A DNA stretch of 64,000 nt from positions 136,501 through 200,500 of the forward strand of contig JADJXW010000006.1 of NCBI GenBank assembly GCA_016720075.1, read 5' to 3'. Shown one piece after another: positions 1-10,039 of the stretch. This DNA is from Pseudomonadota bacterium. GTDB taxonomy: Bacteria; Pseudomonadota; Gammaproteobacteria; Steroidobacterales; Steroidobacteraceae. Position 1 is the stretch's first letter, and each line of letters starts with the position of its first letter. The position numbers and the translations under genes are program-made. The notes under the pieces were generated by a model. That model saw nothing but the letters and a program-made list of their open reading frames with translations, was not told where the DNA came from and did no database searches.

Positions 1-1377
1 TTGCTCGGGTTCTGGTTCGCGCTGGGCGTGTACGCGGCCGGCACCTGGTGGCTGTATATCTCGATCCGCGTGTTCGGCCAGGCGCCCGTCTGGGTGGCGC
101 TGGCCGTGATGGCCGGGCTGGTGCTGATCATGTCGGCCTACCAGGCTGCGCTGGGTTATGTGGTGGTGCGCTGGCTGGCGCCGCGTTCGACGGTCGGGGC
201 GCTGCTGCTGGTGCCGGCGGCGTGGGTGCTCGTCGAATGGTGGCGCGGCTGGTTCCTGTCGGGTTTTCCGTGGCTCGCGCTGGGGTATTCCCAGACCGAC
301 ACCTGGCTTGCTGGGCTCGCGCCGCTGGGCGGCGTGCCGCTGCTGAGTTTCATGCTGCTGGTGGGCGCTGGCGCGCTGGTCGTGTCGTGGCGCGAACGCA
401 TGCCGGTGCGGGCGCTCGCGCTGGTGTTGATGGTGCTGCCGTGGACCACTGGCCTTGCGCTGCGCGACAGGGCATGGACAACTCCCGAAGGCAGGCCGCT
501 GTCCGTGGCGATCCTGCAGGGCGCGATCCCGCAGGACATGAAATGGCTGGTGGCGAACCAGCAGAACATCCTCGATGAATACGCGCGCCTGCACGCGCAG
601 GCGCTGGGCGCCGAGCTGATCCTCTGGCCCGAGTCCGCGCTGCCCGACCTCGCCAACGTTTATCCGCAATACATAAGCGGCGTCTGGACCGCGGCAAACC
701 GCCGGGGTTCCGCGGTGCTGATGGGCGTGATGCGCGCGGAGCAGCAGGAAGACGGCGCCGACGAGCTGTATTTCAATTCGCTGCTCGCCCTGGACGTGGG
801 CAAAGCGGAGCCTGCGTTCTACGACAAGCGGCACCTGGTGCCATTCGGGGAGTACTTCCCCGTGCCCCAATGGGTGCGCAACTGGCTTCGGCTGATGAAC
901 CTGCCGTATTCGGACTTCACCCCGGGCCGGGCGGGGCAGGGGCCGCTCACGCTCGCGGGCCAGAAGGTCTCGGCCAGCATCTGCTACGAGGATGCCTATC
1001 CGGGGCAGCTGCGCGCGGCCACCGCCGCCTCGACGCTGCTGGCCACCGTGACCAATGACGCCTGGTTCGGTCGCTCCGGCGCCCGCTACCAGCATCTGCA
1101 GATCTCCCGCATGCGCGCGCTGGAGGCCCGGCGCCCGCTGCTGCGCGCCGCCAATGACGGCGTGTCGGCGCTGATCGACCCGTGGGGCAGGGCGACGCTC
1201 ACGGCGCCGGAGTTCCGGTCCGCCGTGCTGCGCGGGCCGGTACAGCCCCGCGCGGGCCTTACGCCCTACCTCGCCCTGGGCGACTGGCCGATGATCGGCG
1301 TGGCGTCCGCGCTGCTGGCCGTGGTGGCCCTGCGACACTTGAAAAAGCGGGCAGGGGCGAGCATTAAGGACCCCTGA
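1..1377 (+). CDS. lnt: Apolipoprotein N-acyltransferase, 5'-truncated by window edge
   Basis: Inner-membrane enzyme that moves an acyl chain from phospholipid to the N-terminal cysteine of apolipoproteins, the last step of lipoprotein maturation. Residues 1-155 are hydrophobic membrane segments, followed by a periplasmic carbon-nitrogen hydrolase domain (about 168-420) and a final membrane helix (about 430-447). The catalytic triad is visible: E211 (LWPESALP), K276 (YDKRHLVPFGEYFP) and C328 (SICYEDAYP). Counting from E. coli Lnt (E267/K335/C387), about 55-60 N-terminal residues lie left of the window, so the first TTG is not the true start. Proximity to lptE and a lipoprotein protease fits an envelope-biogenesis neighbourhood. 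Confidence 0.95.
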   Translation: MLGFWFALGVYAAGTWWLYISIRVFGQAPVWVALAVMAGLVLIMSAYQAALGYVVVRWLAPRSTVGALLLVPAAWVLVEWWRGWFLSGFPWLALGYSQTDTWLAGLAPLGGVPLLSFMLLVGAGALVVSWRERMPVRALALVLMVLPWTTGLALRDRAWTTPEGRPLSVAILQGAIPQDMKWLVANQQNILDEYARLHAQALGAELILWPESALPDLANVYPQYISGVWTAANRRGSAVLMGVMRAEQQEDGADELYFNSLLALDVGKAEPAFYDKRHLVPFGEYFPVPQWVRNWLRLMNLPYSDFTPGRAGQGPLTLAGQKVSASICYEDAYPGQLRAATAASTLLATVTNDAWFGRSGARYQHLQISRMRALEARRPLLRAANDGVSALIDPWGRATLTAPEFRSAVLRGPVQPRAGLTPYLALGDWPMIGVASALLAVVALRHLKKRAGASIKDP

Positions 1378-1460
1378 ATCACCCCGGTCGCGGTATCCCG
1401 GAACCATCGCCCGGAGCCCGGGGTCTACATCAGGCAGATTGGTTGCAAGGAGTCAGTTAC
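1378..1460 (+). promoter_or_regulatory. Sigma-E-like promoter and RBS upstream of the DegP-family gene
   Basis: An 83-bp gap. GGAAC at 1400-1404 and GTCTAC at 1423-1428 sit at a distance close to the RpoE/AlgU promoter pattern (GGAACTT, about 15-16 nt, GTCTAA). An AAGGAG ribosome binding site lies at 1447-1452, 8 nt before the ATG at 1461. DegP-family proteases are classic envelope-stress regulon members, which fits, but the promoter call rests on motif match only. Confidence 0.4.
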
Positions 1461-2939
1461 ATGGCATTGGAACGTTGCAGCGGCAGATTTTTCCTGGTGG
1501 CAGTCAGTGGGCTGGCGCTTTCGGCCTGTTCGCCGAGCGCATCCACCGCAGTGCCGCCCGCGGCCAATGCCGCCCCCGCCCCGGTGTCCGCCGCAGCGCC
1601 GGCGCCCATGGTCACGGGGCTGCCCGATTTCACCTCCCTGGTCGAACGCTACGGACCCGCCGTGGTCAACGTGCAGGTGGTCGAGGGGCGCCGCAACACC
1701 GGTCGCTCGCAGGCGCCCGGCCAGGAAGACCCCTTCGGGGACTTCTTCCGCCGCTTCGGCATCCCGAACTCGCCCAACCAGCCCCAGCCGCGCAACCAGC
1801 AGCCTGCGCGCGGCGTGGGCTCGGGTTTCATCGTCACGCCCGATGGCTACATCATGACCAACGCGCATGTGGTGCGTGACGCCACGGAAGTGGTGGTGAA
1901 GATGACCGACCGGCGCGAATACTCGGCCAAGGTCGTGGGCATCGATGACCGCACCGACGTGGCGGTGATCAAGATCGACGGCAAGAGCCTGCCCACCGTG
2001 CGCATCGGCGATCCGGCCGCGTTGCGTCCGGGCCAGTGGGTGGTGGCCATCGGTTCGCCGTTCGGCATGGAAAACAGCGTCACGGCCGGCATCGTCAGCG
2101 CCACCGCGCGCACGCTGCCCAGCGAGCAGTACGTGCCCTTCATCCAGACCGACGTCGCCGTGAATCCAGGCAACTCCGGTGGCCCGCTGTTCAACCTCAG
2201 CGGCGAAGTGGTCGGCATCAATTCCCAGATCTACAGCCAGTCCGGCGGCTACATGGGCCTGTCGTTCGCCATCCCGATCGACGTGGCCAACAACGTGCGC
2301 ACGCAGCTGGTGGCCAAGGGTCGCGTCACGCGCGGCAAGATCGGCGTGGGCCTGCAGCCCATGGATGCGGCGCTGGCCGAGTCCTTCGGTCTCGACCGGC
2401 CGCGCGGTGCGCTGATCGGCACGGTGGAAAAGGGCGGTCCGGCCGACAAGGCCGGCGTGAAGGAAGGTGACATCATCGTCGGCGTCGACGGCCGCAGGAT
2501 CGAATCCGACATCGAGCTGCCCGCCATCATCTCGGCCATCGCGCCGGGCAAGGACACCACGCTCGAGATCTGGCGCGACCGCAATGTGCGCAAGCTCACC
2601 GCCCGTGTCACCGAGATGAAGGAAGAGGGCGCGAACTCGCCGTCCGAACAGGGCAGCGGCGGCGCCGCCGAGCCCGCCTCGCTGGGCCTGTCGGTGCGGC
2701 CGCTGCAGCCTGATGAGCGGCAGCAGATCGACACCGATGGCACGCTGGTGGTCGAGAACGTGGAGGGCCCGGCCGCGCGCGCCGGCATCCAGCCGGGCGA
2801 CATCATCCTGGGAGTCAACGGCACCCGCGTGAAGACCGCCGCCGAGCTGTCCGCGGCCGCCAAGCGCTCGGGCAAGGTGGTGGCGCTGCAGGTGCAGCGC
2901 GGCGACCGGCAGTTCTTCATCGCGATCCGTTCGGAGTAG
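1461..2939 (+). CDS. DegP/DegQ (HtrA, MucD-like) serine protease, predicted lipoprotein
   Basis: Envelope protease/chaperone that degrades misfolded periplasmic proteins. The 492-residue product has a hydrophobic leader ending in a lipobox (LSAC, Cys23), so it is probably lipid-anchored rather than soluble like E. coli DegP. A trypsin-like domain spans about 55-290 with triad H136 (TNAHVV), D166 (DDRTDVAVI) and S239 (GNSGG). Two PDZ domains follow (about 300-390 and 410-490). The ATG at 1461 is chosen over TTG 1443 because it has a well-spaced AAGGAG. The segment between the lipobox and the protease domain is Ala/Pro rich, a likely linker. Whether it is DegP-, DegQ- or MucD-equivalent cannot be settled here. 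Confidence 0.93.
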   Translation: MALERCSGRFFLVAVSGLALSACSPSASTAVPPAANAAPAPVSAAAPAPMVTGLPDFTSLVERYGPAVVNVQVVEGRRNTGRSQAPGQEDPFGDFFRRFGIPNSPNQPQPRNQQPARGVGSGFIVTPDGYIMTNAHVVRDATEVVVKMTDRREYSAKVVGIDDRTDVAVIKIDGKSLPTVRIGDPAALRPGQWVVAIGSPFGMENSVTAGIVSATARTLPSEQYVPFIQTDVAVNPGNSGGPLFNLSGEVVGINSQIYSQSGGYMGLSFAIPIDVANNVRTQLVAKGRVTRGKIGVGLQPMDAALAESFGLDRPRGALIGTVEKGGPADKAGVKEGDIIVGVDGRRIESDIELPAIISAIAPGKDTTLEIWRDRNVRKLTARVTEMKEEGANSPSEQGSGGAAEPASLGLSVRPLQPDERQQIDTDGTLVVENVEGPAARAGIQPGDIILGVNGTRVKTAAELSAAAKRSGKVVALQVQRGDRQFFIAIRSE

Positions 2940-3030
2940 CCACTCCGGCGCGTGGCAAATGGGGCCGGGCGACGATGCCCGGCCGGGAGCTCGTGTATCC
3001 TTGCGAGCTCCCCCATCTGCTCCTTCGCGC

Positions 3031-5680
3031 ATGCAAGAACGATACGAACCGGCTGCCGTCGAGGGCAGCGCCCAGGCGGCCTGGGCTGACGCCAACGCCT
3101 TCGCCGCGGATGAATCCGCGCCGGGCGAGAAGTACTACTGCCTGTCGATGTTCCCGTACCCCTCCGGGCGGCTGCACATGGGCCATGTGCGCAACTACAC
3201 CATCGGCGACGTGCTGGCGCGCTTCATGCGCATGCAGGGCCGCAATGTGCTGCAGCCCATGGGCTGGGATGCCTTCGGCCTGCCGGCCGAGAACGCCGCG
3301 ATGGCCAATGGCGTGCCGCCGGCGAAGTGGACGCGCGAGAACATCGCGTACATGAAGAAGCCAGTTGCAGTCGCTGGGCCTTGCCATCGACTGGAGCCGC
3401 GAGCTTGCCACCTGCGATGCCGATTACTACAAGTGGAACCAGTGGCTGTTCCTGCGCATGCTCGAGAAGGGCATCGCCTACAAGAAGACCGGCACGGTCA
3501 ACTGGGATCCGGTCGACCAGACGGTGCTCGCCAACGAGCAGGTGATCGACGGTCGCGGCTGGCGCACCGGCGCGCTGGTCGAGAAGCGCGAGATCCCGAT
3601 GTACTACTTCGCCATCACGCGCTACGCGGATGAGCTGCGGTCCGCACTGGATGGCCTGGCCGAGTGGCCCGAGCGCGTGCGCACGATGCAGGCCAACTGG
3701 ATCGGCCGCAGTGAAGGCGTCGACGTTGATTTTCCCTGGGCCGACGACACGCGCGCGCTGCTGGAGCGCGAGGGGAATCTGCGCGTGTTCACCACGCGCG
3801 CCGATACGCTGCTGGGCGCCACCTACGTTGCCGTGGCCGCGGAGCATCCCATCGCGCTGGCCGCCGCGAAAGGCAACCCGCAACTGGCCGCCTTCGTCGA
3901 CGAGTGCAAGCGCGGCAGCACGATGGAGGCCGACCTCGCCACGCAGGAGAAGAAGGGCCTGCCCACGGGACTGCATGTGCAGCATCCGCTCACCGGCGAA
4001 CGCCTGCCGGTGTGGGTGGCCAACTACGTGCTGATGGGCTATGGCGAGGGCGCGGTGATGGCCGTGCCGGCGCATGACGAGCGCGACTTCGAGTTCGCGC
4101 AGAAATACTCGCTGCCGGTGAAGACGGTCATCGCCTCCACCAGCGGCAAATACGAAAGCGTGGCCGCGCCCTGGCAGGAAGCCTTTGCCGAGCACGGCGT
4201 GCTGGTGGATTCCGGCGCCTTCAACGGACTCAGCTCAGCCGCCGCGGTGGATGCCATCGCCGCGACGCTGGCGTCGAAGTCGCTGGGCCAGAAGCGCGTG
4301 CAGTTCCGCCTGCGCGACTGGGGCATTTCGCGCCAGCGCTACTGGGGCTGCCCGATCCCGCTCATCCATTGCCCCGCGTGCGGCGATGTGCCGGTGCCCG
4401 ACAAGGACCTGCCCGTGCGCCTGCCCGAGAACCTGGTGCCCGATGGCAGCGGCAATCCGCTGGGCAAGACGCCTGCGTTTTACCAGTGCAAATGCCCGAC
4501 CTGCGGCGGCGATGCGCGGCGCGAAACCGACACCATGGACACCTTCGTGGATTCGTCCTGGTATTTCCTGCGCTTCGCCAGCAGCGGCAACAACGATGCC
4601 ATGGTCGATGCGCGCGCCAATTACTGGCTGCCGGTGGACCAGTACATCGGCGGCATCGAGCACGCCATCCTGCATCTGCTCTACTCGCGCTTCTGGACGC
4701 GGGTGATGAACGAGATGGGGCTGGTGAAGACGCCCGAACCCTTCGCCAACCTGCTCACGCAGGGCATGGTGCTGAATCACATCTTCGTGCGCACCAGTGG
4801 CGCGGGCCGCCGCGAGTATTTCAATCCGGCGGACGTGGACCTGGTGGTCGATCCGGCCACGCGCGAGAGCCGCGCCACGCTGAAGAAGGATGGCTCCGCA
4901 GTCACCTACGAGGGCTTCGGCACCATGTCGAAGTCGCGCCTGAATGGCGTTGATCCCAATCTGCTCACCGAGAAGTTCGGCGCCGACACCGCGCGGCTGT
5001 TCATGATGTTCACGGCGCCTCCGGAGCAGTCGCTGGAATGGAGCGACGAGGGCGTGCTGGGCGCCAACCGTTTCCTGAGGCGCTTGTGGAAGGCGGTCTA
5101 TGAGCACGTATCGAATGGCGGTGCCGTTGCGGATGCCGACGTGCGCGCGCTGCTGGTTGCCGGTGCGCTGTCCCCCGCCGATCGCGACCTGCGCCGAACC
5201 GCGCACCAGACGCTGGCGAAGGTGGAAGACGACATCGGCCGTCGTCGCGTCTTCAACACCGCCGTGGCCAGCGTCATGGAACTGCTGAATGCCATCGGCC
5301 GGCACGCTGCCGATGCGGGCGCTGCCGGCGCCGCTTCACGGGCTGTGCGCCAGGAGGCGCTGGAGCTGGCCGTGATGAGCCTGTCGCCCATCGTGCCGCA
5401 TGTCTGCCACGAGCTGTGGCAGCAGCTGGGACAGGGCGGCCAGTTGTGGCGCACGCGCTGGCGCAAGGCCGACCCGGCGGCGCTGGTGCAGGATCAGGTC
5501 GAGATCGTCGTGCAGGTCAACGGCAAGCTGCGTGGCCGCGTCAGCGTGGCGCCCGATGCCGCCGAAGAGGTGGTGAAGGCAGCGGCGCTGGCCGATGAAA
5601 ACGTGCGGCGCTTCTTCGAGGGCCGGGAGCCGAAGAAGGTGATCGTCGTGAAGGGCAAGCTGGTCAACGTGGTGGTGTGA
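3031..5680 (+). CDS. leuS: Leucyl-tRNA synthetase, reading frame broken by +1 insertion at about 3361
   Basis: Charges tRNA-Leu; essential. The frame from ATG 3031 carries the N-terminal domain with the HIGH motif (HMGH, residues 49-52) and ends coherently at 3360 (...NIAYMKK). The remaining synthetase continues in another frame from 3362 (QLQSLGLAIDWSREL...) to the TGA at 5680. One extra C at 3361/3362 explains the shift; removing it gives a single 882-residue protein of normal length. The editing domain (TRADTLLGATYVAVAAEHP), tryptophan/zinc-region cysteines and the KMSKS-type motif TMSKS (about residues 631-635) are intact. A sequencing or assembly error is the simplest reading for an essential gene. 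Confidence 0.9.
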
Positions 5681-6174
5681 TGAAACCGATGCGCGTTATC
5701 CAATCCGTTGCCTGCTTCGCGCTCGTGCTGGCGCTGGCCGCCTGCGGCTTCCAGCTGCAGGGTCGCCAGGTGCTGCCGCCGGTGCTCGAACAGGTGCGGC
5801 TGGAAGTGGCCGATCGCCAGAGCGAGTTCACGCGCGCGCTGCGCGCAACGCTTGCGGCCTCTGGCGCCACGCTGGTCGAGGCTCCGGCCGCCGGCGCCGA
5901 AGTGCGCATCCTGCAGGACGAGATGACCGAGCGCGTGCTGTCGGTGGATGCGCGCAACATCCCCACCGACTATGAGCTGACCTATCGCGTCGAGATCCAG
6001 GTGCGCGCGCAGCAGCGCGAGCTGCTGGCGCCGGAGTCCTTCGAGCTGTCCCGCATCTACAGCTTCGATGAACGTCGCCAGCTCGCCAAGGATCGCGAGA
6101 AGGAAATCCTGCGCGAGGCGCTGGCGCGAGACCTTGCCAGCGTTGTCACGCGCCGCCTGTCCACGCTGCAGTAA
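5680..6174 (+). CDS. lptE: LPS assembly lipoprotein LptE
   Basis: Outer-membrane lipoprotein that plugs LptD in the lipopolysaccharide export complex. The 164-residue product starts with a short leader and lipobox (LALAACGFQLQG), followed by the LptE fold including the conserved ELTYRVEIQV-like segment. Its ATG (5680) overlaps the last base of leuS, the usual leuS-lptE coupling in Gammaproteobacteria. holA, which often follows lptE, is instead at 11.8 kb. A later ATG (5689) is also possible. Confidence 0.9.
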   Translation: MKPMRVIQSVACFALVLALAACGFQLQGRQVLPPVLEQVRLEVADRQSEFTRALRATLAASGATLVEAPAAGAEVRILQDEMTERVLSVDARNIPTDYELTYRVEIQVRAQQRELLAPESFELSRIYSFDERRQLAKDREKEILREALARDLASVVTRRLSTLQ

Positions 6175-6656
6175 TGCTGCGGCTTGCGGGCCTGGACCGG
6201 ATCGCCATCGCGCTGCTGCTGGATCGCTACGGGCTCGAGCTGCGGCTGGTGGCCCCGGAAGAGTCGATCCCGGGCAGCTACTGGGGGGATGCCGAGGCCG
6301 GCCTCAAGGGCAGTGTGCTCTACGCCCGCCCCGACACGCCACTGCATTCGGTGCTGCACGAGGCGGCGCACTTCATCTGCATGTCCCCCGAGCGGCGCGC
6401 GCAGCTCGACCGCGATGCCGGTGGTGATGATGCCGAGGAATGCGGCGTGTGCTACCTGCAGGTGCTGCTCGCGATGCAGCTGCCGCAATGCGGCTATGCG
6501 CGCGCCTGCGAGGACATGGATGCCTGGGGGTACAGCTTTCGCCTGGGGTCGACGCGGGCCTGGTTCGAGCACGACGCCGAGGACGCCCGTTTGTGGCTGG
6601 TCAGCGAGGGGGTCGTGACTGCGGATGGAAAGCTGACCGGTAGCTGCAGGGTATAG
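6174..6656 (+). CDS. Small HExxH-containing protein, putative zincin-like, function unknown
   Basis: A 160-residue protein whose ATG overlaps the last A of the lptE stop codon, so it is probably translated with lptE. It has no signal peptide. The segment HSVLHEAAHFICM (about 58-70) contains a perfect HExxH (H62, E63, H66) in a helix-like hydrophobic context as in zinc metalloproteases; acidic residues at 85-89 or a later Glu/His could be the third ligand. Several cysteines (about 69, 90, 93, 105, 110) may also bind metal. I do not recognise the family; the protease idea is motif-based only. Confidence 0.6.
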   Translation: MLRLAGLDRIAIALLLDRYGLELRLVAPEESIPGSYWGDAEAGLKGSVLYARPDTPLHSVLHEAAHFICMSPERRAQLDRDAGGDDAEECGVCYLQVLLAMQLPQCGYARACEDMDAWGYSFRLGSTRAWFEHDAEDARLWLVSEGVVTADGKLTGSCRV

Positions 6657-6724
6657 GCCAGAGCAGGATGCTGCGGGTGCTATCATCCCCCGTCAGCAAG
6701 TCGCCCGCTCTGCATAGCCGCTCC

Positions 6725-9700
6725 ATGATCACCACCCGCCATGTCGCTGCCACGCTTGCCGCCTGCATCGTGCTGGTTGCGACAGCAGGTCGTGCTGCTG
6801 ACCAGGCGCCCATGGTGTTCACGCACTTGACCATGGCCGATGGCCTGTCGCAGGCGAGCGTCAATGACGTGCTGCAGGATTCGCAGGGCTTCATCTGGCT
6901 GGCCACCGAGAATGGGCTCGATCGCTACGATGGCGCGAACGTGCGCCGCTTCAAACTCGAACGCAGTCGGCCCGATGGCCTTGCCAGCGACTACATCTGG
7001 GCGCTGGCCGAAGACAAGGCCGGCAACATATGGATCGCGACGGAAGGCGGTGGCGTGGCGGTCTGGAATCGGCGCACCGATCGCATCCGCAGCTATCGCA
7101 ACGTGCCGGGCGACGCACAATCGTTGGGCAACGATTCCGTCCGCGACCTGCTGGTGGACCGAAGCGGCAAGGTCTGGGCCGCCACGCGCAATGCAGGCAT
7201 CAGCGTGCTCGATCCGGTTACCGGCAAGGTCGCGCGCCTCGCGCACGATCCGTCGCGCCCGGAATCGCTCGGCAGCAACAGCAATGTCTATGCGGTGCTG
7301 GAGGACCGCGACGGCACGATCTGGGTGGGCACTGGCGCAGGCCTTGATCAGTACCTGGGTTCAGGCAACCGCTTCAAGCACCATGTCCCGCCAGCCGTGA
7401 CCGGCAGCGAGCACAAGCTCATGTCGCTGATCCAGGATCGAAGCGGCGCAATATGGCTGGGCAGTTTCGACGTGGGCCTGCAGCGCTTTGATCCGGCGAG
7501 CGGCCGTTTCGTCGGATACCGGCATCGCGCGCGGGACCTGGCCTCACTCAGCAGCGATGATGTGCGCGAAGTCTACGAAGACACCCAGGGTCGGCTTTGG
7601 GTTGGAACCGCTGCGGGCCTGGACCTGCTGAGCCGGGAAACCGGCACTTTTCACCGCTACCAGCACGAGCGAGATGATCCGCACAGCATCGCGGATCATT
7701 TCGTCACCGCCATAGCCGAGGACCGCAGCGGTCTGCTGTGGGTGGGCACCAAGACTGGCGGCGCCAGTCGCTGGAACCCGCGCAGTTGGTCGCTCGGGCC
7801 GCGTGCGCCAGAGTGGTTCGGCGGCGGCGAGATACTGACGTCTTTCGCCGATGCGCCCGATGGTGGCCTGTGGGTCGGCACACTGGGAGCAGGGTTGCTG
7901 CGACTGGCGCCGGGCTCTCAGCAACTCGTGCCGATCGATCCTTACTTCCGCGGCGGACGCCAGGCCTTCAATGATGAACGCGTCATGTCGCTGATGAATG
8001 ACAGGCTCGGACAGTTGTGGATCGGCACGATGAGCAACGGGCTCACGCGGCTTGCCGTCGACGGCAGCGTCGTCAACTTTCGAGCCACGGGCGGCGATGC
8101 TGCGGGTCTTGGCGCGAACGGCATCATGAGCCTCCACGAGGATCACACCGGGCGCATCTGGATCGGTACTTTCGAAGGCGGCGTCAGTACCTATGATCCG
8201 CGCACGGGGGTGATGCGCCGTCAACGGGATACCACGGGTACCGCGCCCTGGTTCGAGCGGGTGCGTGCAGCGGCGATCCAGGAGGATCCGCAGGGCCGCA
8301 TCTGGGTTGCAACCGCCGGCGATGGCCTGCTGCTGCTCGATGCGAACGGCGGCCTGGTTCACCAGTTCCGCCATGATTCGGCCCGCGCGGACAGCCTGGC
8401 GTTCGATTCCGTCTATTCCCTGCATCTGGATCGTGCCGGGACGCTCTGGATCGGAACCGGTGGCGGTGGTCTTGACCACGTTGTCGATCTCACGGTGACC
8501 CCTGCCGCGATGCGCTTCGCGAACCTGTCCCAGGCCAACGGGTTGTCCAACGATGTGATCTATGGAATCGAGGAGGACAACGCCGGAATGCTCTGGCTGC
8601 CGTCGAACAACGGACTGATGCGGGTGGATCCGAGGACGAAATCGGTGCGCACGTTCCGTGCCAGTCACGGTGCCCAGGGTGAAGAGTTCAGTTCCGGCGC
8701 GAGCTTTCGCACGGCCGCTGGGTGGCTGGTATTCGGCGGCAATGACGGTTACAACTATTTCGATCCCGACGAACTGGAGCAGAACAACCTGCCGCCCCCT
8801 GTTGTGCTGACGGCGGTGAGCGTGCTCAACCAGCCGCTGCAGGGCGCGACGGCTGTCCATCTGCTGGATCACCTCACGCTCGAGTACGACCAGAACGTGC
8901 TGCTGCTGGAGTTCGCCGCGCTGGACTTCGTTGATCCGCGTTACAACCAGTATGCATACCAGCTGGAGGGATTCGACACGGAATGGGTTGCGCTGGGCAA
9001 TGAGCGCCGTGCCCGCTACACCAACCTTGGCGCGGGTGACTACGTGTTCAAGGTCCGCGCCGCCTCGGCCGACTCGGTCTGGAACGAGGACGGCCTGCGG
9101 CTGCGGATTTCAGTCCTGCCAGCGCCGTGGCGCACATGGTGGGCGTACCTTGCCTATGCCGCGCTGGCGCTGCTGGTGGCGGCGGCGGTGTTTCGCCAGC
9201 ATGTGCAGCGCCTGCGCCGGGAGCAGGCATACGCCCGCCGGCTGGCTACCGAGGTGGACCAGCGCACGGCCGAACTGCGACTGCGCAATGCCGAACTGGC
9301 CGAGGCCAATGCCGCCAAGAACAGTTTCCTGGCCCGCATGAGCCATGAAATACGCACGCCCATGAATGGCGTCATCGGCATGACGGAACTGCTCGCCGAA
9401 TCCCAGCTTGATGCGCGGCAGCGGCAATACACGCAGACCATATCCCGGTCCGCCGAGACGTTGCTGCAGATCATCAGCGACATACTCGACTTTTCCAAGA
9501 TCGAGGCGGGCAAGCTTCGCCTGGCCTGCGAGCCTTTCGAGCTGCGGAGCCTCGTCCACGAGTGCGTCGATCTGCTGGCGCCCCAGGCCGGCAAGAAGGG
9601 TATCGACCTGGTCACGGAGATATCGCCCGCGCTGCCATCGCAACTGCTGGGCGATGGGCTGCGTGTCCGGCAGGTGCTGATGAACCTGCTAAGCAACGCC

Positions 9701-10039
9701 GTGAAGTTCACCGACCTGGGTCGCGTGCTCGTGCGCGCTGGAGTTGCGCGCACGGACGACTCCAGCGTGGTGGTCCGCTTCGAAGTCAGTGACACCGGCA
9801 TCGGCATCGAACCGCAGGCCCAGCAGCGGATATTCGATGCCTTCAGCCAGGCGGATGAAACCACGACTCGCCGCTTTGGCGGTACGGGTCTGGGGCTCAC
9901 GATCTGCAGGAACCTGGTCGAGATGATGGGCGGGGAGATCGGGGTCACCAGTCAACCCGGCACCGGGTCGACATTCTGGTGCGAGATCCCGTTCAGGGCA
10001 GGAACAACACCGACACCGTCATCAGCACCAGTCGCTTGA
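6725..10039 (+). CDS. Sensor histidine kinase with periplasmic two-component-regulator propeller repeats
   Basis: A 1104-residue sensor. A signal peptide (about 1-27) is followed by many Reg_prop repeats (pattern: QDSQGFIWLATENGLDRYD, then similar GxIWxGTxxGL units), predicted to form two beta-propellers, then a Y_Y_Y immunoglobulin-like domain (about 690-800), one membrane helix (about 810-830), a HisKA domain with phospho-acceptor H874 (SHEIRTPMNG), and an HATPase_c domain with N box (NLLSNAVKFT), DTGIGI and GGTGLGL motifs. Unlike Bacteroidetes hybrid sensors it has no receiver or DNA-binding domain, and no response regulator lies nearby. ATG 6725 is preferred because it places the signal peptide at the N-terminus; ATG 6668 is an alternative. 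Its 3' end overlaps the opposite-strand gene by 47 bp. Confidence 0.88.
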   Translation: MITTRHVAATLAACIVLVATAGRAADQAPMVFTHLTMADGLSQASVNDVLQDSQGFIWLATENGLDRYDGANVRRFKLERSRPDGLASDYIWALAEDKAGNIWIATEGGGVAVWNRRTDRIRSYRNVPGDAQSLGNDSVRDLLVDRSGKVWAATRNAGISVLDPVTGKVARLAHDPSRPESLGSNSNVYAVLEDRDGTIWVGTGAGLDQYLGSGNRFKHHVPPAVTGSEHKLMSLIQDRSGAIWLGSFDVGLQRFDPASGRFVGYRHRARDLASLSSDDVREVYEDTQGRLWVGTAAGLDLLSRETGTFHRYQHERDDPHSIADHFVTAIAEDRSGLLWVGTKTGGASRWNPRSWSLGPRAPEWFGGGEILTSFADAPDGGLWVGTLGAGLLRLAPGSQQLVPIDPYFRGGRQAFNDERVMSLMNDRLGQLWIGTMSNGLTRLAVDGSVVNFRATGGDAAGLGANGIMSLHEDHTGRIWIGTFEGGVSTYDPRTGVMRRQRDTTGTAPWFERVRAAAIQEDPQGRIWVATAGDGLLLLDANGGLVHQFRHDSARADSLAFDSVYSLHLDRAGTLWIGTGGGGLDHVVDLTVTPAAMRFANLSQANGLSNDVIYGIEEDNAGMLWLPSNNGLMRVDPRTKSVRTFRASHGAQGEEFSSGASFRTAAGWLVFGGNDGYNYFDPDELEQNNLPPPVVLTAVSVLNQPLQGATAVHLLDHLTLEYDQNVLLLEFAALDFVDPRYNQYAYQLEGFDTEWVALGNERRARYTNLGAGDYVFKVRAASADSVWNEDGLRLRISVLPAPWRTWWAYLAYAALALLVAAAVFRQHVQRLRREQAYARRLATEVDQRTAELRLRNAELAEANAAKNSFLARMSHEIRTPMNGVIGMTELLAESQLDARQRQYTQTISRSAETLLQIISDILDFSKIEAGKLRLACEPFELRSLVHECVDLLAPQAGKKGIDLVTEISPALPSQLLGDGLRVRQVLMNLLSNAVKFTDLGRVLVRAGVARTDDSSVVVRFEVSDTGIGIEPQAQQRIFDAFSQADETTTRRFGGTGLGLTICRNLVEMMGGEIGVTSQPGTGSTFWCEIPFRAGTTPTPSSAPVA

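Noticed and set aside
1425..3095. Long minus-strand open frame opposite the DegP-family gene, and many similar ones (for example 7544-8872, 11505-13706, 15045-16658).
   Set aside because: GC-rich coding DNA leaves the opposite strand open; the translations are His/Arg/Ala/Gly-rich with no family match and no ribosome binding sites, while the plus-strand genes are clear.
3355..3370. Programmed +1 frameshift in leuS.
   Set aside because: No stop codon or known slippery motif at the site and no precedent for leuS; an inserted base is simpler.
6668..6724. Upstream ATG 6668 as the histidine-kinase start.
   Set aside because: It would put 19 extra residues before the signal peptide and has no spaced ribosome binding site; kept only as an alternative.
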